Program-made: the position numbers and the translations under genes
In this document: positions 45,129-54,246 of the stretch, one piece after another
Layout of the letters: each line of letters starts with the position of its first letter
Position numbering within the stretch: the stretch's first letter is position 1
DNA from: Anaerocolumna sp.
Lineage (GTDB): Bacteria > Bacillota > Clostridia > Lachnospirales > Lachnospiraceae
DNA length: 64,000 nucleotides
Direction: 5' to 3'
NCBI GenBank assembly: GCA_029256725.1
Contig: JAQSXJ010000019.1
Span: 1-64,000, forward strand
Notes under the pieces: generated by a model
The model's input: the letters and a program-made list of their open reading frames with translations, nothing else
Database searches by the model: none
Told to the model about the DNA's origin: nothing

Positions 45129-47783
45129 TTATTTATTTTCATTTTCGGATAATAAATCATCCATTCGCTTTCTCATCTCCGGTGACAGATTATCTAATAG
45201 ATAACTGCGGCCTTTTTGCTGTATTTCTTCATAAGCCGCCATTAATCTTTCATTTGCCCTTACTATTTCATCTTTTAGTTCTCTGGCAGATAATAAATCA
45301 CTGCCGGCACCTCTTATTATAACCTGCTGCAAGCCATCAGAGGTTGCTACTGTAATCCGGTATTTGCTTCTGTTGTCATGAGCGAATTTCTCTATATACT
45401 GGTCGGCAGTCTGGGCTTCTCTAGTATAGACCATATGAATATTATGATAATCTATGATCTCCTCTTTATGGCCTGACACCCGGTAGGCATCAAATACAAC
45501 GATTATACGACATTTTCGTATCCCCTGATAATTGCTCAGAGCCTCCAATAATTTGATTCTGGCAGCATCCATATTATCCTCTGCAAATTCTGCAAGCTCT
45601 GGCCAGGCATAGATAACATTATAGCCGTCCACCAACAGATATTCTTCTTTTGTTTCCTTCTGGCTGTTATTGCTAACCGATGGGGGAGCGTAATAGCTTT
45701 CCCTGGCGGTTTTACGTTTCTTCCATACAGTTTTATTCCCCTGGTTAGCATAGAAGGTAGAATTAATAATCTTATCAATCTCTTCAAGACTTATAAAATC
45801 CTTATCAACCACTTCTTCCTGATTGTGGGTATTCCCTCCCGGCAAAGTACTTTTCTTCTGAATATACCCTTCTAAATGCATGTATTCCTTAACTTTATCC
45901 CAACTTACCAAAAATCCTGCTCCATGGGAACAGAATACGGAACCCGTAGGATTGTAAAGATCTCTCTCGGAATCATAACCGATAGTTTCTATAACTTCCT
46001 CTGTATTATGACATCTCTCATAACCTTTCAGACTGCAGAACAATCTGCCCAGACCTTTGGTATAAGCTATTACCTCCCGCTGGTAATTACGCATGGTAAC
46101 TATGGGTGCACTCCCGGTTAGTACAGACATATCACCATTGGTTTCCGTTATTTCACAGGTACCGTGCATTTTCTCAATATCATTCATGGCTCTTCCCACC
46201 ATCTTTTCCGGAAGTTCCAGCTGGAAGGCATAATAGGGCTCTAACAACACGGAATCTGCTTCCTTTAAGCCCTGTCTTACCGCACGGTAGGTAGCTTCTC
46301 TAAAATCTCCGCCCTCTGTATGTTTATTATGGGCACGTCCGGACACCAAAGTAATCTTTAGATCAGTAATAGCAGAACCCGTAAGGACGCCCGGGTGGAT
46401 TCTTTCCTCCAGATGGGTCATTACAAGCCTCTGCCAACTTTTGCCCAGTATATCTTCACTGCAATTTACAGCAAATTCAAGTCCGCTTCCCGGTGCATTT
46501 GGTTCCAGTAACAAATGCACCTCTGCATAATGTCTTAGAGGTTCAAAATGTCCTACTCCCTCTACTGTATTTGCAATAGTCTCCTTATATACAATCCTGC
46601 CTGCATCAAAGGTAACTGCAACACCAAAACGGCTCTCTATCAGACTCTGTAAGATCTCAATCTGTACCTCTCCCATAATCTGGGCCTGAATTTCCTGCAA
46701 AGTTTCATCCCAAAGGATATGCAGTTCCGGTTCCTCTTCTTCTAGCTGGCGAAGTTTTGGTATCATCATTCTGGGATCACAGCCTTCCGGCAGAATGATC
46801 TGATAGGATAATACCGGCTCTAATACCGGTGTATCAGAGGCTTCTTCTATGCCAAGCCCTTCTCCCGGTCTGGTCTGTGTAAGTCCTAATACTGCACAGA
46901 TACTGCCTGCTTCTATTTCATTAACCGCTTCATATTTAAGCCCTGAATACAGTCGAATCTGATTTACCTTCTCTTCCCAACTGCTGCCGGAAAGTACATC
47001 CCTGATCTTAAGCCTGCCTCCGGTAACTTTAAGATAGGTAAGTCTGTTTCCCTGCTCGTCACGGGTAATTTTATATATTTTCGCACCGAAATCTTCTGTA
47101 TAAGAGGGAATAATAGAATATGTCCCAATTCCCTCCATAAACTGTTCCACACCTTCTAATTTCAGAGCCGCCCCAAAGAAACAAGGAAATACCTTACGTC
47201 TGCGCACTGCTTCATTTATCAGAGCATTACTGATTCTACCGGTTTCCAGAAAAGCTTCCAGCATATTCTCCTGGCACATTGCCAGCTGGTCATAAAAATC
47301 TTCTGTGCCAGCCTGTCCAAAATCAATACAGCCATCCTCCAGTTCTTTTTTAAGCTCCGCTAACAGCTTATTGCTGTCCGTTCCCGCCTGATCCATCTTA
47401 TTTACAAAGATAAATACAGGAATCTGATACATCTGAAGAAGCCTCCACAGAGTTTTCGTGTGCCCCTGGATGCCGTCTGCACCGCTAACTACCAGAATTG
47501 CATAATCCAATACCTGAAGGGTTCTCTCCATTTCAGCAGAAAAATCCACATGCCCCGGCGTATCAAGGAGAGTCACCTGAATATCACCAATATCCAGCAA
47601 GGCTTGTTTGGAAAAGATTGTTATTCCCCTGGCTCTTTCAAGTTCATTGGTATCAAGATATGCATCTTTATTGTCCACCCTTCCCAGCTTTCCAATTTTA
47701 CCGCTTAGATAGAGCATTCCTTCTGATAAGGTGGTCTTACCCGCGTCTACGTGTGCCAGTATTCCTATTACAAGTTTTTTCAT
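45129..47783 (-). CDS. TetM-like translation GTPase fused to a Rae1/YacP NYN nuclease domain
   Basis: Residues 1-650 form an EF-G/TetM-type GTPase: G1 ILAHVDAGKTT, G2 ERARGITI, G3 DTPGHVDF, G4 NKMDQAG, then domains II-V (domain IV with HTEGGDFREATYRAVRQGLKEADSVLLEPYYAFQLELPE). The domain IV tip lacks the YSPVS-type loop that dislodges tetracycline in TetM, so drug resistance should not be assumed. Residues 713-884 match Rae1/YacP, the ribosome-associated A-site mRNA endonuclease of Bacillus: LLVDGYNVIYAWPEL (Asp-719), VVFDAY, VYTREAQTADQYIEK (Asp-794), VATSDGLQQ (Asp-816), SARELKDEI. A linker of about 60 residues joins them. The fusion suggests a factor that binds the ribosomal A site and cuts mRNA there. 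Confidence 0.88.
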   Translation of the reverse strand: MKKLVIGILAHVDAGKTTLSEGMLYLSGKIGKLGRVDNKDAYLDTNELERARGITIFSKQALLDIGDIQVTLLDTPGHVDFSAEMERTLQVLDYAILVVSGADGIQGHTKTLWRLLQMYQIPVFIFVNKMDQAGTDSNKLLAELKKELEDGCIDFGQAGTEDFYDQLAMCQENMLEAFLETGRISNALINEAVRRRKVFPCFFGAALKLEGVEQFMEGIGTYSIIPSYTEDFGAKIYKITRDEQGNRLTYLKVTGGRLKIRDVLSGSSWEEKVNQIRLYSGLKYEAVNEIEAGSICAVLGLTQTRPGEGLGIEEASDTPVLEPVLSYQIILPEGCDPRMMIPKLRQLEEEEPELHILWDETLQEIQAQIMGEVQIEILQSLIESRFGVAVTFDAGRIVYKETIANTVEGVGHFEPLRHYAEVHLLLEPNAPGSGLEFAVNCSEDILGKSWQRLVMTHLEERIHPGVLTGSAITDLKITLVSGRAHNKHTEGGDFREATYRAVRQGLKEADSVLLEPYYAFQLELPEKMVGRAMNDIEKMHGTCEITETNGDMSVLTGSAPIVTMRNYQREVIAYTKGLGRLFCSLKGYERCHNTEEVIETIGYDSERDLYNPTGSVFCSHGAGFLVSWDKVKEYMHLEGYIQKKSTLPGGNTHNQEEVVDKDFISLEEIDKIINSTFYANQGNKTVWKKRKTARESYYAPPSVSNNSQKETKEEYLLVDGYNVIYAWPELAEFAEDNMDAARIKLLEALSNYQGIRKCRIIVVFDAYRVSGHKEEIIDYHNIHMVYTREAQTADQYIEKFAHDNRSKYRITVATSDGLQQVIIRGAGSDLLSARELKDEIVRANERLMAAYEEIQQKGRSYLLDNLSPEMRKRMDDLLSENENK

Positions 47784-47978
47784 CTATATCAAATCCTTCA
47801 TTTAATGTCAGTGGTATATTTCTGATTCTCAGTCATTTTATCTATTATTGCATTATGGTTTTCTTACTTCTAAAATTAAACCATTGTTTATTGAAAGGCA
47901 ATTATATCTGCCATTGATTATTACAATTAAGTTATCTAGCATCATAAAAATCTATACTATCTTAATACTATACCTTTT

Positions 47979-48007
47979 ATGATACCAATAAAATCGGTTT
48001 CTGACAA
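47979..48007 (-). promoter_or_regulatory. Promoter of the GTPase-Rae1 fusion gene
   Basis: On the minus strand TTGTCA (48007-48002) and TATCAT (47984-47979) are 17 bases apart, giving a leader of about 190 nucleotides before the ATG at 47783. I see no strong terminator or leader peptide in that leader. Confidence 0.7.
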
Positions 48008-48053
48008 TTAACCAGGGAATATTTATTTTAGAAAGCTAAAAAATAAATAAAAA

Positions 48054-48122
48054 ACAACTTTACCGGCTTTATTGTCCCTTCCCACCTGAGGTGTTCTGAG
48101 ACCTATAAAGCCGGCAAGTTGT
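48054..48122 (-). terminator. Strong minus-strand terminator upstream of the fusion gene promoter
   Basis: ACAACTT.ACCGGCTTTAT pairs with ATAAAGCCGG.AAGTTGT, with an inner CACCTGAGGTG palindrome in the loop. TTTTTTATTTATTTTTTA follows on the minus strand. No intact gene precedes it. A remnant reading NYRLVKNINGQTFYAEFELK ends at about 48238, so the terminator may belong to a lost gene. Confidence 0.8.
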
Positions 48123-48148
48123 CTGCTTCTATAACTCTTTTAATCTTA

Positions 48149-48236
48149 ATGTTTATTACTTACTCGATGTTTTTTACTTATTCTATGTTTATTACTTACT
48201 TAATTGTTTATTACTTACTTAATGTTTTGACTTAAT
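48149..48236. repeat. About five tandem 18-19 bp repeats
   Basis: Units of the form ATGTTTATTACTTACTTA start at 48149, 48167, 48185, 48204 and 48222, with a few substitutions and one single-base length change. They lie in the intergenic stretch 47784-48464, which has no intact gene. Confidence 0.85.
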
Positions 48237-48394
48237 TATTTCAGTTCAAATTCTGCATAGAAAGTCTGTCCGTTTATATTTTTAACCAGACGGTAGTTTC
48301 TCAACCGCGACCAAATAATTGTTTTTCAAGCCTAACTACTTTATACTATTTTACCTCTACAATGACTTGATGTATTCATAAAAAAACTCTCACC

Positions 48395-48434
48395 AAGAAA
48401 GAAGACTGACAGGTTTATGTCAGTCTTCTTTCTT
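48395..48434 (+). other. Perfect 16 bp hairpin in the leader of the metallo-hydrolase gene
   Basis: AAGAAAGAAGACTGAC and its exact complement flank an 8-base loop. TATAAT follows at 48435-48440 and AAAGGAGG shortly after. It could be a terminator for something upstream or a 5' leader structure. Confidence 0.75.
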
Positions 48435-48464
48435 TATAATGAGTTATACAAAGGAGGATTTGTA

Positions 48465-49199
48465 ATGATTATCAGACATTTAAACGGAAATTTATATGAA
48501 GCGGATTTTGATAACAATCCCCACTATATAAGGCAAGTCATCTATTTTATTACAGAAGGAAAAAGAATCTTATTAATTGATACCGGTTATCAAGATGAGA
48601 TGAAGCAGCTAATGACGTATTTTTATGATCGATCTATGTACATCGATAAAATTATTATCAGCCATTATCATGATGATCACTTTATGGGTTTGAAAGTCTT
48701 ACAGGAAAATACTGATGCTATCACTATAATTGGCTCAAGTGAGTTTAAGAGAACCCTTGAGCTTGAATATTCCCATGACTTTCTACATGACACAAATATT
48801 TACCCAACAATATTTAGCGACGGTTATAATTTTTATTTCGGCGGACATCGTATCCGGTTTGAGAAAGCACCTGGACATTCCCAATGCAGTATACATACAC
48901 TGATTGACGATAGCTATATCCATGTGGCTGATAACGTAATGTTTGATACAAATAATAAATCAATGCTCCCTTTACCGTATTTTAGTATCCAGGAACATAT
49001 TAATACCCTGGAAAAATTAAAAAAGCATCTGGGTAAGCATATTATTGGATCTCATTTTTCCAATGAATTGAATTTACTAAAAGATATGGAAACGGAAATA
49101 AACGAAAGGATTGCCTACTTAAAAATAATGCAGAAATCCTCCAAAAAAGCAGATTATTTCATTCCCCCGGCCATTCCTCAGATTCTATCAGCATTTTAG
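48465..49199 (+). CDS. MBL-fold metallo-hydrolase
   Basis: From the ATG at 48465 (7 bases after AAAGGAGG) about 244 residues show the metallo-beta-lactamase fold: LLIDTGYQDEM, the metal motif SHYHDDHFMG (H-x-H-x-D-H), APGHSQCSIHTLI, and VADNVMF with the bridging Asp. A final His lies in GSHFSNE. The last 17 codons (after MQKSSKKADY) read out of frame through the remnant of another MBL gene, so the native C-terminus is lost or replaced. The substrate is unknown. Confidence 0.82.
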   Translation: MIIRHLNGNLYEADFDNNPHYIRQVIYFITEGKRILLIDTGYQDEMKQLMTYFYDRSMYIDKIIISHYHDDHFMGLKVLQENTDAITIIGSSEFKRTLELEYSHDFLHDTNIYPTIFSDGYNFYFGGHRIRFEKAPGHSQCSIHTLIDDSYIHVADNVMFDTNNKSMLPLPYFSIQEHINTLEKLKKHLGKHIIGSHFSNELNLLKDMETEINERIAYLKIMQKSSKKADYFIPPAIPQILSAF

Positions 49200-49423
49200 A
49201 CGAAGAAGACCAGGTATTGATTATCGGTGATAATATAGGCGACAATATGGAAGAGATTTTTCCAAACCTTGAATGTGATAAAGAAATATATTATGATACA
49301 CTTAAAAGCTACCTAACCTTGGACTATAACACCTGTATATCAGGACATAATACCATATTAACAAGAGAGAACCTGGAAACCATTATAAACAGGATGTTTA
49401 CAGATTCTTCGCATCCCTTTTAA
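49150..49423 (+). pseudogene. C-terminal remnant of a second MBL-fold hydrolase
   Basis: In the frame one base off the preceding gene the sequence reads LFHSPGHSSDSISILDEEDQVLIIGDNIGDNMEEIFPNL...ISGHNTILTRENLETIINRMF, which is the second half of an MBL domain (PGHS motif, GDN, SGH). Its N-terminal half, with the H-x-H-x-D-H motif, is missing. A deletion between two neighbouring MBL genes would explain this join. Confidence 0.8.
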
Positions 49424-49441
49424 ACAAAGAGGTCACAGCAC

Positions 49442-50377
49442 TTGAAAAAGTTAGAAAGAATGAATGCCATCATATATCTGCTGCATGAACACGGTAAATT
49501 AACAGCCAAAGATATTGCCAGGCATCTAGAAGTAAGTGAACGTACAATTTATAGAGATATTGATGCCCTAAGTCAGACTAATGTACCAATAATAACTTTT
49601 GAAGGAAAGCAGGGCGGTTATGAAATCGCCACATCCTATTTCATACCTTCCATCAGGCTTTCTGAACAGGAGATACTGTATTTTTCTCTCTTGTTAAAAC
49701 TCGGCAAGGAAATGAAAGTACCTGAACTCTTTAAAGATTACGATTTATTAAGTATGAAACTGCTAAATGCTGTTCCAACGGATAGCAGACCCAAACTTAA
49801 AAGATTCTTAGATAAATTTAAGGTCAGCATTAACCGTATCAATCCGGATGGTTATGTGGAAAATATCCTGGAAACCATTATACAAAGCCTTGAAGAGGAA
49901 AAGCAATTAAAAATAAGTTATTACACTCCCCTTAAAGGTACCCTAACTGACAGAATCATATCTCCCAGCCGTTTTACCTTTGATGAAGGCGGTTGGTACA
50001 TAACCGGTTACTGTCATCTCAGAGAAGATAAAAGAACCTTTCGGTTAGATAGAATTCAAAGTATCGAACTCCTTGAAAGTACCTGCAGTTATCCTACTGA
50101 TTGGATGTCAAAGGAGAATTCAAAACTAACTGCAGGGCACTATCAGCTGCAGATTAACCGAAGTTTCTTTGAGGTTATAAAGCATAATGATTACATGGCA
50201 AATCGGCAGATTCTTAAGGAAGGTGAAATGTTACTGGTGGATGTCTGTACGGAATACGAAGATTCCCTTCTGGAACTTGCACTAAAAAATCCCACAGCTG
50301 TTCATATTATCGGGCCCGAAAGCTTTTATGAACATATGCGGGAAATAGTGAGTAAATTAGGACAGCTATACAATTAA
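49442..50377 (+). CDS. HTH and WYL-domain transcriptional regulator
   Basis: The 311-residue regulator starts at a TTG at 49442 (AGAGGT 8 bases upstream). An N-terminal DeoR-like winged helix (LERMNAIIYLLHEHGKLTAKDIARHLEVSERTIYRDIDAL) is followed by a WYL domain (ISPSRFTFDEGGWYITGYCHLREDKRTFRLDRIQSIELLE). Such proteins respond to a ligand or nucleic acid through the WYL fold. It follows the MBL gene and its remnant, which it may control. Confidence 0.88.
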   Translation: MKKLERMNAIIYLLHEHGKLTAKDIARHLEVSERTIYRDIDALSQTNVPIITFEGKQGGYEIATSYFIPSIRLSEQEILYFSLLLKLGKEMKVPELFKDYDLLSMKLLNAVPTDSRPKLKRFLDKFKVSINRINPDGYVENILETIIQSLEEEKQLKISYYTPLKGTLTDRIISPSRFTFDEGGWYITGYCHLREDKRTFRLDRIQSIELLESTCSYPTDWMSKENSKLTAGHYQLQINRSFFEVIKHNDYMANRQILKEGEMLLVDVCTEYEDSLLELALKNPTAVHIIGPESFYEHMREIVSKLGQLYN

Positions 50378-50391
50378 GCTTCACACAATCT

Positions 50392-50426
50392 GAAGGCCGA
50401 TACCTTACAGATATCGGCTTCTTTTT
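50392..50426. terminator. Bidirectional terminator between the WYL regulator and the AAA ATPase
   Basis: GAAG.CCGATA and TATCGG.CTTC form the stem, with TTTTT following on the plus strand. It overlaps the last codons of the converging AAA gene. Confidence 0.75.
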
Positions 50427-51736
50427 GAAAGGTATTTCTCCACCTCATCATATAATCCGGTTTGGTTGGAGTACTTGACAAAATTTTGAATGGTTTTAAG
50501 CCATTCTATGGTAGAAGGTCTGGTGGAATCCACGGCTTTTAATAAATCCTTCGTACCCACAGGTCTTTCAACCCCAGTTTTCAGTATTTCTGTCAGAACA
50601 TTCTCCGTGGCTGTTTCAACAACATTTTCAAGATCAGCACCTGAATACAGTTCTGTTTTCTCTACAATGGAAATGTAATCAATCTTTTTTTCCTGAGGTC
50701 TGTCCGCCATTTTCAGTTCCAGAATTGCAAGCCTGGCTTTTTTATCCGGCGGTGGAACAAATATAACCTTATCAAATCTTCCCGGACGTTTAAACGCAGG
50801 ATCCACATCCCAGGGCATATTGGTTGCTCCTATTATCAACATATTCTGGGTATCTGAATCAATTCCTTCAATCTCAGTCAACAACTGATCTATAATCGGA
50901 CGCATATGCTCTGAGGCTAGTTTTGAACGATTAAATCCAATGGTATCTATTTCGTCAAAGAACAAAACACAAGGTCTCATAGTTCGTGCTTTGGCAAATA
51001 TATCTTTTACATTCTGGGAACTGACTCCCAGATAAGGATCCAGAATATCCGTAATATGAACAGCCAGAAACCCGGCCTGGCATTCACCTGCCGTTGCTTT
51101 GGCAATATAAGTCTTTCCGCAGCCAGGTGGTCCAAACATAAGGATTCCTCCGCCGCTTTTTTTCTTATACCTGCTGAACAGCCCCTGACTGCTAAAAGGT
51201 TTGATAATCTTCATCCGTATAATGTCTTTTAGCTCATCATAACCACCCACGTTATCGAAGGTGACAGGATTCCTCTTCTCTGATACAAAACAGTCTCCTT
51301 TGCTTTTGCCGCCTTCAACCACACTTAATCTTATAATCTTATCCTCCCGGATATCGTAGTTATCCTCCGGTTCCTCATCCCAATCCCCAGAATCCTCAGA
51401 AGTATCAGCTGAAACATCTTCGTATTCCTCTTTGTATATGAATTCTTTGCCTGCTCCCTGGTTTTCATTTATTTCTTCAACGCCAGCGGATATATCATTA
51501 TTTTCATCACTCGGTCTGTCTTTGCTTAAAATATCCTTCTTATCCGTAAGTCTTGCAAGCTGTTCAAATATTTGTGTCTTAAACTCCTGCCCACAATAAT
51601 TTAATGCCTGGGAAAATGCATATAATGCTTCACTCTCATTACCTGTTTCCACATACTCAACCCCTAACAGATACCAGGCAAGTCCATTTTCCGGATTATT
51701 AGCAAGCATGTTTCGCATAATCTCAATTTTTTCCAT
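50405..51736 (-). CDS. TPR and AAA-type ATPase
   Basis: Residues 1-60 form one to two TPR-like helices (NPENGLAWYLLGVEYVETGNESEALYAFSQAL). Residues 75-150 are very acidic and probably disordered. Residues 155-443 are a single classical AAA domain of the CDC48/spastin kind: VTFDNVGGYDELKDIIRMKIIKP, Walker A GPPGCGKT, Walker B VLFFDEIDTIG, sensor-1 region IGATNMPWDVDPAFKRPGRFDKVIFVPPPD and a sensor-2 region YSGADLENVVETA. No protease domain is attached, so it may act as an unfoldase or remodeller. It is the last gene of an operon with two TPR membrane proteins. Confidence 0.85.
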   Translation of the reverse strand: MEKIEIMRNMLANNPENGLAWYLLGVEYVETGNESEALYAFSQALNYCGQEFKTQIFEQLARLTDKKDILSKDRPSDENNDISAGVEEINENQGAGKEFIYKEEYEDVSADTSEDSGDWDEEPEDNYDIREDKIIRLSVVEGGKSKGDCFVSEKRNPVTFDNVGGYDELKDIIRMKIIKPFSSQGLFSRYKKKSGGGILMFGPPGCGKTYIAKATAGECQAGFLAVHITDILDPYLGVSSQNVKDIFAKARTMRPCVLFFDEIDTIGFNRSKLASEHMRPIIDQLLTEIEGIDSDTQNMLIIGATNMPWDVDPAFKRPGRFDKVIFVPPPDKKARLAILELKMADRPQEKKIDYISIVEKTELYSGADLENVVETATENVLTEILKTGVERPVGTKDLLKAVDSTRPSTIEWLKTIQNFVKYSNQTGLYDEVEKYLSKRSRYL

Positions 51737-51748
51737 AGTGACTCTCCA

Positions 51749-52612
51749 TTATAGTAATGCAATTAGTATAACTGCAATAATTGCCAGCAATATCATAGGT
51801 ACCACAACAAATATTTGGGTATCCTTTGTTATCCCGGAGTATCTGAATATTATCCATTTTGCCTTCATAGTTACTTTCATTATGGCGAACTGCTTAGTAA
51901 TTCTTCGTTTTATTTTCCTTCTCCAGTAAAAGATAAACCTGGGTTTCCGATTGATTGTATCTAGCATTTTCAGAATAAACTTATTGGTAGGATCCAACAG
52001 AAAGGCCTGTCTGAAGTTCTCTTCTGCTGATTTATAATCCTGTTTTTGATAATCCAATAAGCCCGCTTTCAAAAATCGATCACTTTCATCAGTAGAAAGA
52101 GAAAAGTAATCTTCAATAACTTTTGATTTAATTCCATAGCTATCGTCCATGTCCAGATAGTAATAAAACTTATACTGAAGGGCACGTAAATTGACCGCAT
52201 CAAGTTCCAGCGCCTGGTTTATTAGCTGCAGCGCCTCCCCGCTATTACCGTTAATCATCTTCAGATATCCGTAAAAAGCTAAGTATTCCGGATTCTGGGG
52301 GTCTAACTCCAAAGCAGCCTTAAGAATTCTTTCTGATTCCTCATACTCATCCTTCTGCAGGAAAACCATACTAAGCAGAAAATAGCCTTCTGCTCTGTCA
52401 AACCCATTGTCTACAGCGGATTTACAACAATCAATTGCATTATTATAATCCTCTGTTTTATAGAGGCAAAAGGCAAACAGGTATAGAAGATAGGCATTGG
52501 CTGACAGCTCCTGTAACGCTGCCGACAATCTTTCCATGGCCAGATTGTACCGTCCCATCTCCATATAATTCCTGATTATCAGTATCTCTTTATCATAAGT
52601 TAATAAATCCAT
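51749..52612 (-). CDS. Tail-anchored TPR protein
   Basis: The 287-residue protein has about five TPR units (AYLLYLFAFCLYKTEDYNNAIDCCKSAVDNGF, AEGYFLLSMVFLQKDEYEESERILKAALEL and so on). A basic stretch (RRKIKRRITKQ) follows, and one C-terminal membrane helix (TQIFVVVPMILLAIIAVILIALL) anchors it with the TPR part in the cytosol. It lies 12 bases ahead of the AAA gene and is the natural adaptor or membrane anchor for it. Confidence 0.82.
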   Translation of the reverse strand: MDLLTYDKEILIIRNYMEMGRYNLAMERLSAALQELSANAYLLYLFAFCLYKTEDYNNAIDCCKSAVDNGFDRAEGYFLLSMVFLQKDEYEESERILKAALELDPQNPEYLAFYGYLKMINGNSGEALQLINQALELDAVNLRALQYKFYYYLDMDDSYGIKSKVIEDYFSLSTDESDRFLKAGLLDYQKQDYKSAEENFRQAFLLDPTNKFILKMLDTINRKPRFIFYWRRKIKRRITKQFAIMKVTMKAKWIIFRYSGITKDTQIFVVVPMILLAIIAVILIALL

Positions 52613-52666
52613 GCTAAATCTTCCTATTTGCCTGCTGCCTCATGAGAAGCATTACTTCTATGTGGG

Positions 52667-53296
52667 TTATGATACCAGTTTATTTGCTTTTTTTACATAA
52701 CGGCCTGCAGGATACAGACTCAGATATTGCTCTACTGCGTTTCTGCTTCCCTTTTTCTTATAGAGAACTTCACACACTTCCCAGATATTGTCCTCTGTCA
52801 TCTCATTGTCTTCGCCGTTGTTTTTCGATTCAATATAATTTTCTAAAGCTGCTTCATAATTCCCCAGGAAAAACTCTGCAACACCAATCTGTCCTAGACA
52901 TTTACCTTTGCTTTGAGGATACTTAAGCACAATATTTTCATAAGCCCGTTTGCTTCCTTCATAATCTTGATCCAGCATTAATCCTGCTGCTGCATTAATT
53001 TCAACAGATACATCATCTTGTTTGTAATCCTTAAGCATTTCTTCTCTGATCTTCTTAGCCTGTTCAAAATCAGGTTTTCCTTCACCGCTAATATAGGTGT
53101 TTACTCCCTTTTCATCTACCGAGAGATTCTTTTTCTCCTCTTCCTTCTCATCATCCGAGCTGCCAAGAATATATAATCCTGCTAAAATAAAAACCACCAA
53201 ACTCACTATTCCGATTACCACATTGCCTTTGTAAAAGGAATAGGCCGCAAATCCACCAATAACCAATAAAATCAGCGCTGACACCATTCTTTTCAT
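52667..53296 (-). CDS. TPR protein with N-terminal membrane hairpin
   Basis: The 209-residue protein starts with two membrane helices (about 4-20 and 28-46), then an acidic-basic linker (SSDDEKEEEKKN) and TPR-like repeats (NAAAGLMLDQDYEGSKRAYENIVLKYPQSKGKCLGQIGVAEFFLGNYEAALENY). It is the first gene of the TPR-TPR-AAA operon. I find no enzymatic motif. Confidence 0.78.
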   Translation of the reverse strand: MKRMVSALILLVIGGFAAYSFYKGNVVIGIVSLVVFILAGLYILGSSDDEKEEEKKNLSVDEKGVNTYISGEGKPDFEQAKKIREEMLKDYKQDDVSVEINAAAGLMLDQDYEGSKRAYENIVLKYPQSKGKCLGQIGVAEFFLGNYEAALENYIESKNNGEDNEMTEDNIWEVCEVLYKKKGSRNAVEQYLSLYPAGRYVKKANKLVS

Positions 53297-53419
53297 TTCG
53301 TCTTCATCCTCCGTATAATCGTTAATTTATTAACACCATAATATAGCAATTTTCATTATAGTCTTTTTTTCGTCAATTACAAGATAGAATATTCTACAAT
53401 GCAACAGAATTTTCTACTT

Positions 53420-54194
53420 TTATCTCTCGTCCGTTTCCTGCCAGAAAGAAACCGGTACCGCTTCCTCTTCAAATATTACTTCATAAGCAGTAACACCTTC
53501 TGTCTCTCCTAAGGTCACTTCCATCCACGGGGTATTCTGAGGTGAACCCATACAGATTAATAACCTGGAAGCTGTGACATCGAATACCATGGAGCGTAAG
53601 GTACCAAACCAGTCTTCATACGCATGGCAGCATAATCCTTCCGGCATCTTTGCCGTAAGCAGGGCTATAAGATCATCTTTTGAAACTTTTTCATGCTTTG
53701 AGAAAAAGGTTTCTATGGCGTCCCCTCTAAGTTTGGAAAAATTCTTTCTTGCGGAATATTCTTTCAGATGCTCTTCACTTTGATAATGATTCAGAGCATA
53801 CATATATGGACTCTCATTTCTATATGCTATCCTTGCCTTGCCACCGGCTGTGAGAATCTCTGCTACAATACACTCTCCCAATGTAATGATGCCCGTCAGT
53901 AGTTATAGCCGGCAGCACCGATACTTGGGAGCAGGCTTGGGCTTTTGTATCACGAAACAAACAATAAAATAAGTCCTTTAGTTCTACTTCCATACCGTCT
54001 GCCACGCCCTGCAGCTCATCCTTTAAGCCTTTGCAGTACTGATCAAAATATTCAAGATTATTATATGCTTCTTCTGCTGATAAAGGAGTACCTCCTTCCG
54101 GTACTGAGGTATAGATTTCTTTTAGAATTGGGACAGACTTAAGAAATTCACCTTTTTTCTTACCAATCTCATAATGACTTCCTTCATAAACCAT
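53420..54194 (-). pseudogene. C45-family acyltransferase/peptidase gene broken by an internal deletion
   Basis: Two frames fit one C45 (acyl-CoA:6-APA acyltransferase-like) protein. The first half, from the ATG at 54194, reads MVYEGSHYEIGKKKGEFLKS up to KAQACSQVSVLPAITTDGHHYIGRVY, including the nucleophile Cys of the ACS motif. The second half reads AGGKARIAYRNESPYMYALNHYQSEEHLKEYSARKNFSKLRGD to the stop at 53420. The middle of about 110 residues is missing and the frame changes at the join (about 53850). It is unlikely to be active. Confidence 0.8.
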
Positions 54195-54246
54195 TTTATA
54201 GTAATTAATTTCTCCATTATAACCTTCCTCCCTGATACTTATCTTC

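Noticed and set aside
45129-47783. Tetracycline-resistance call for the TetM-like protein
   Set aside because: The domain IV tip lacks the TetM YSPVS loop and a nuclease domain is attached, so a resistance role is not supported.
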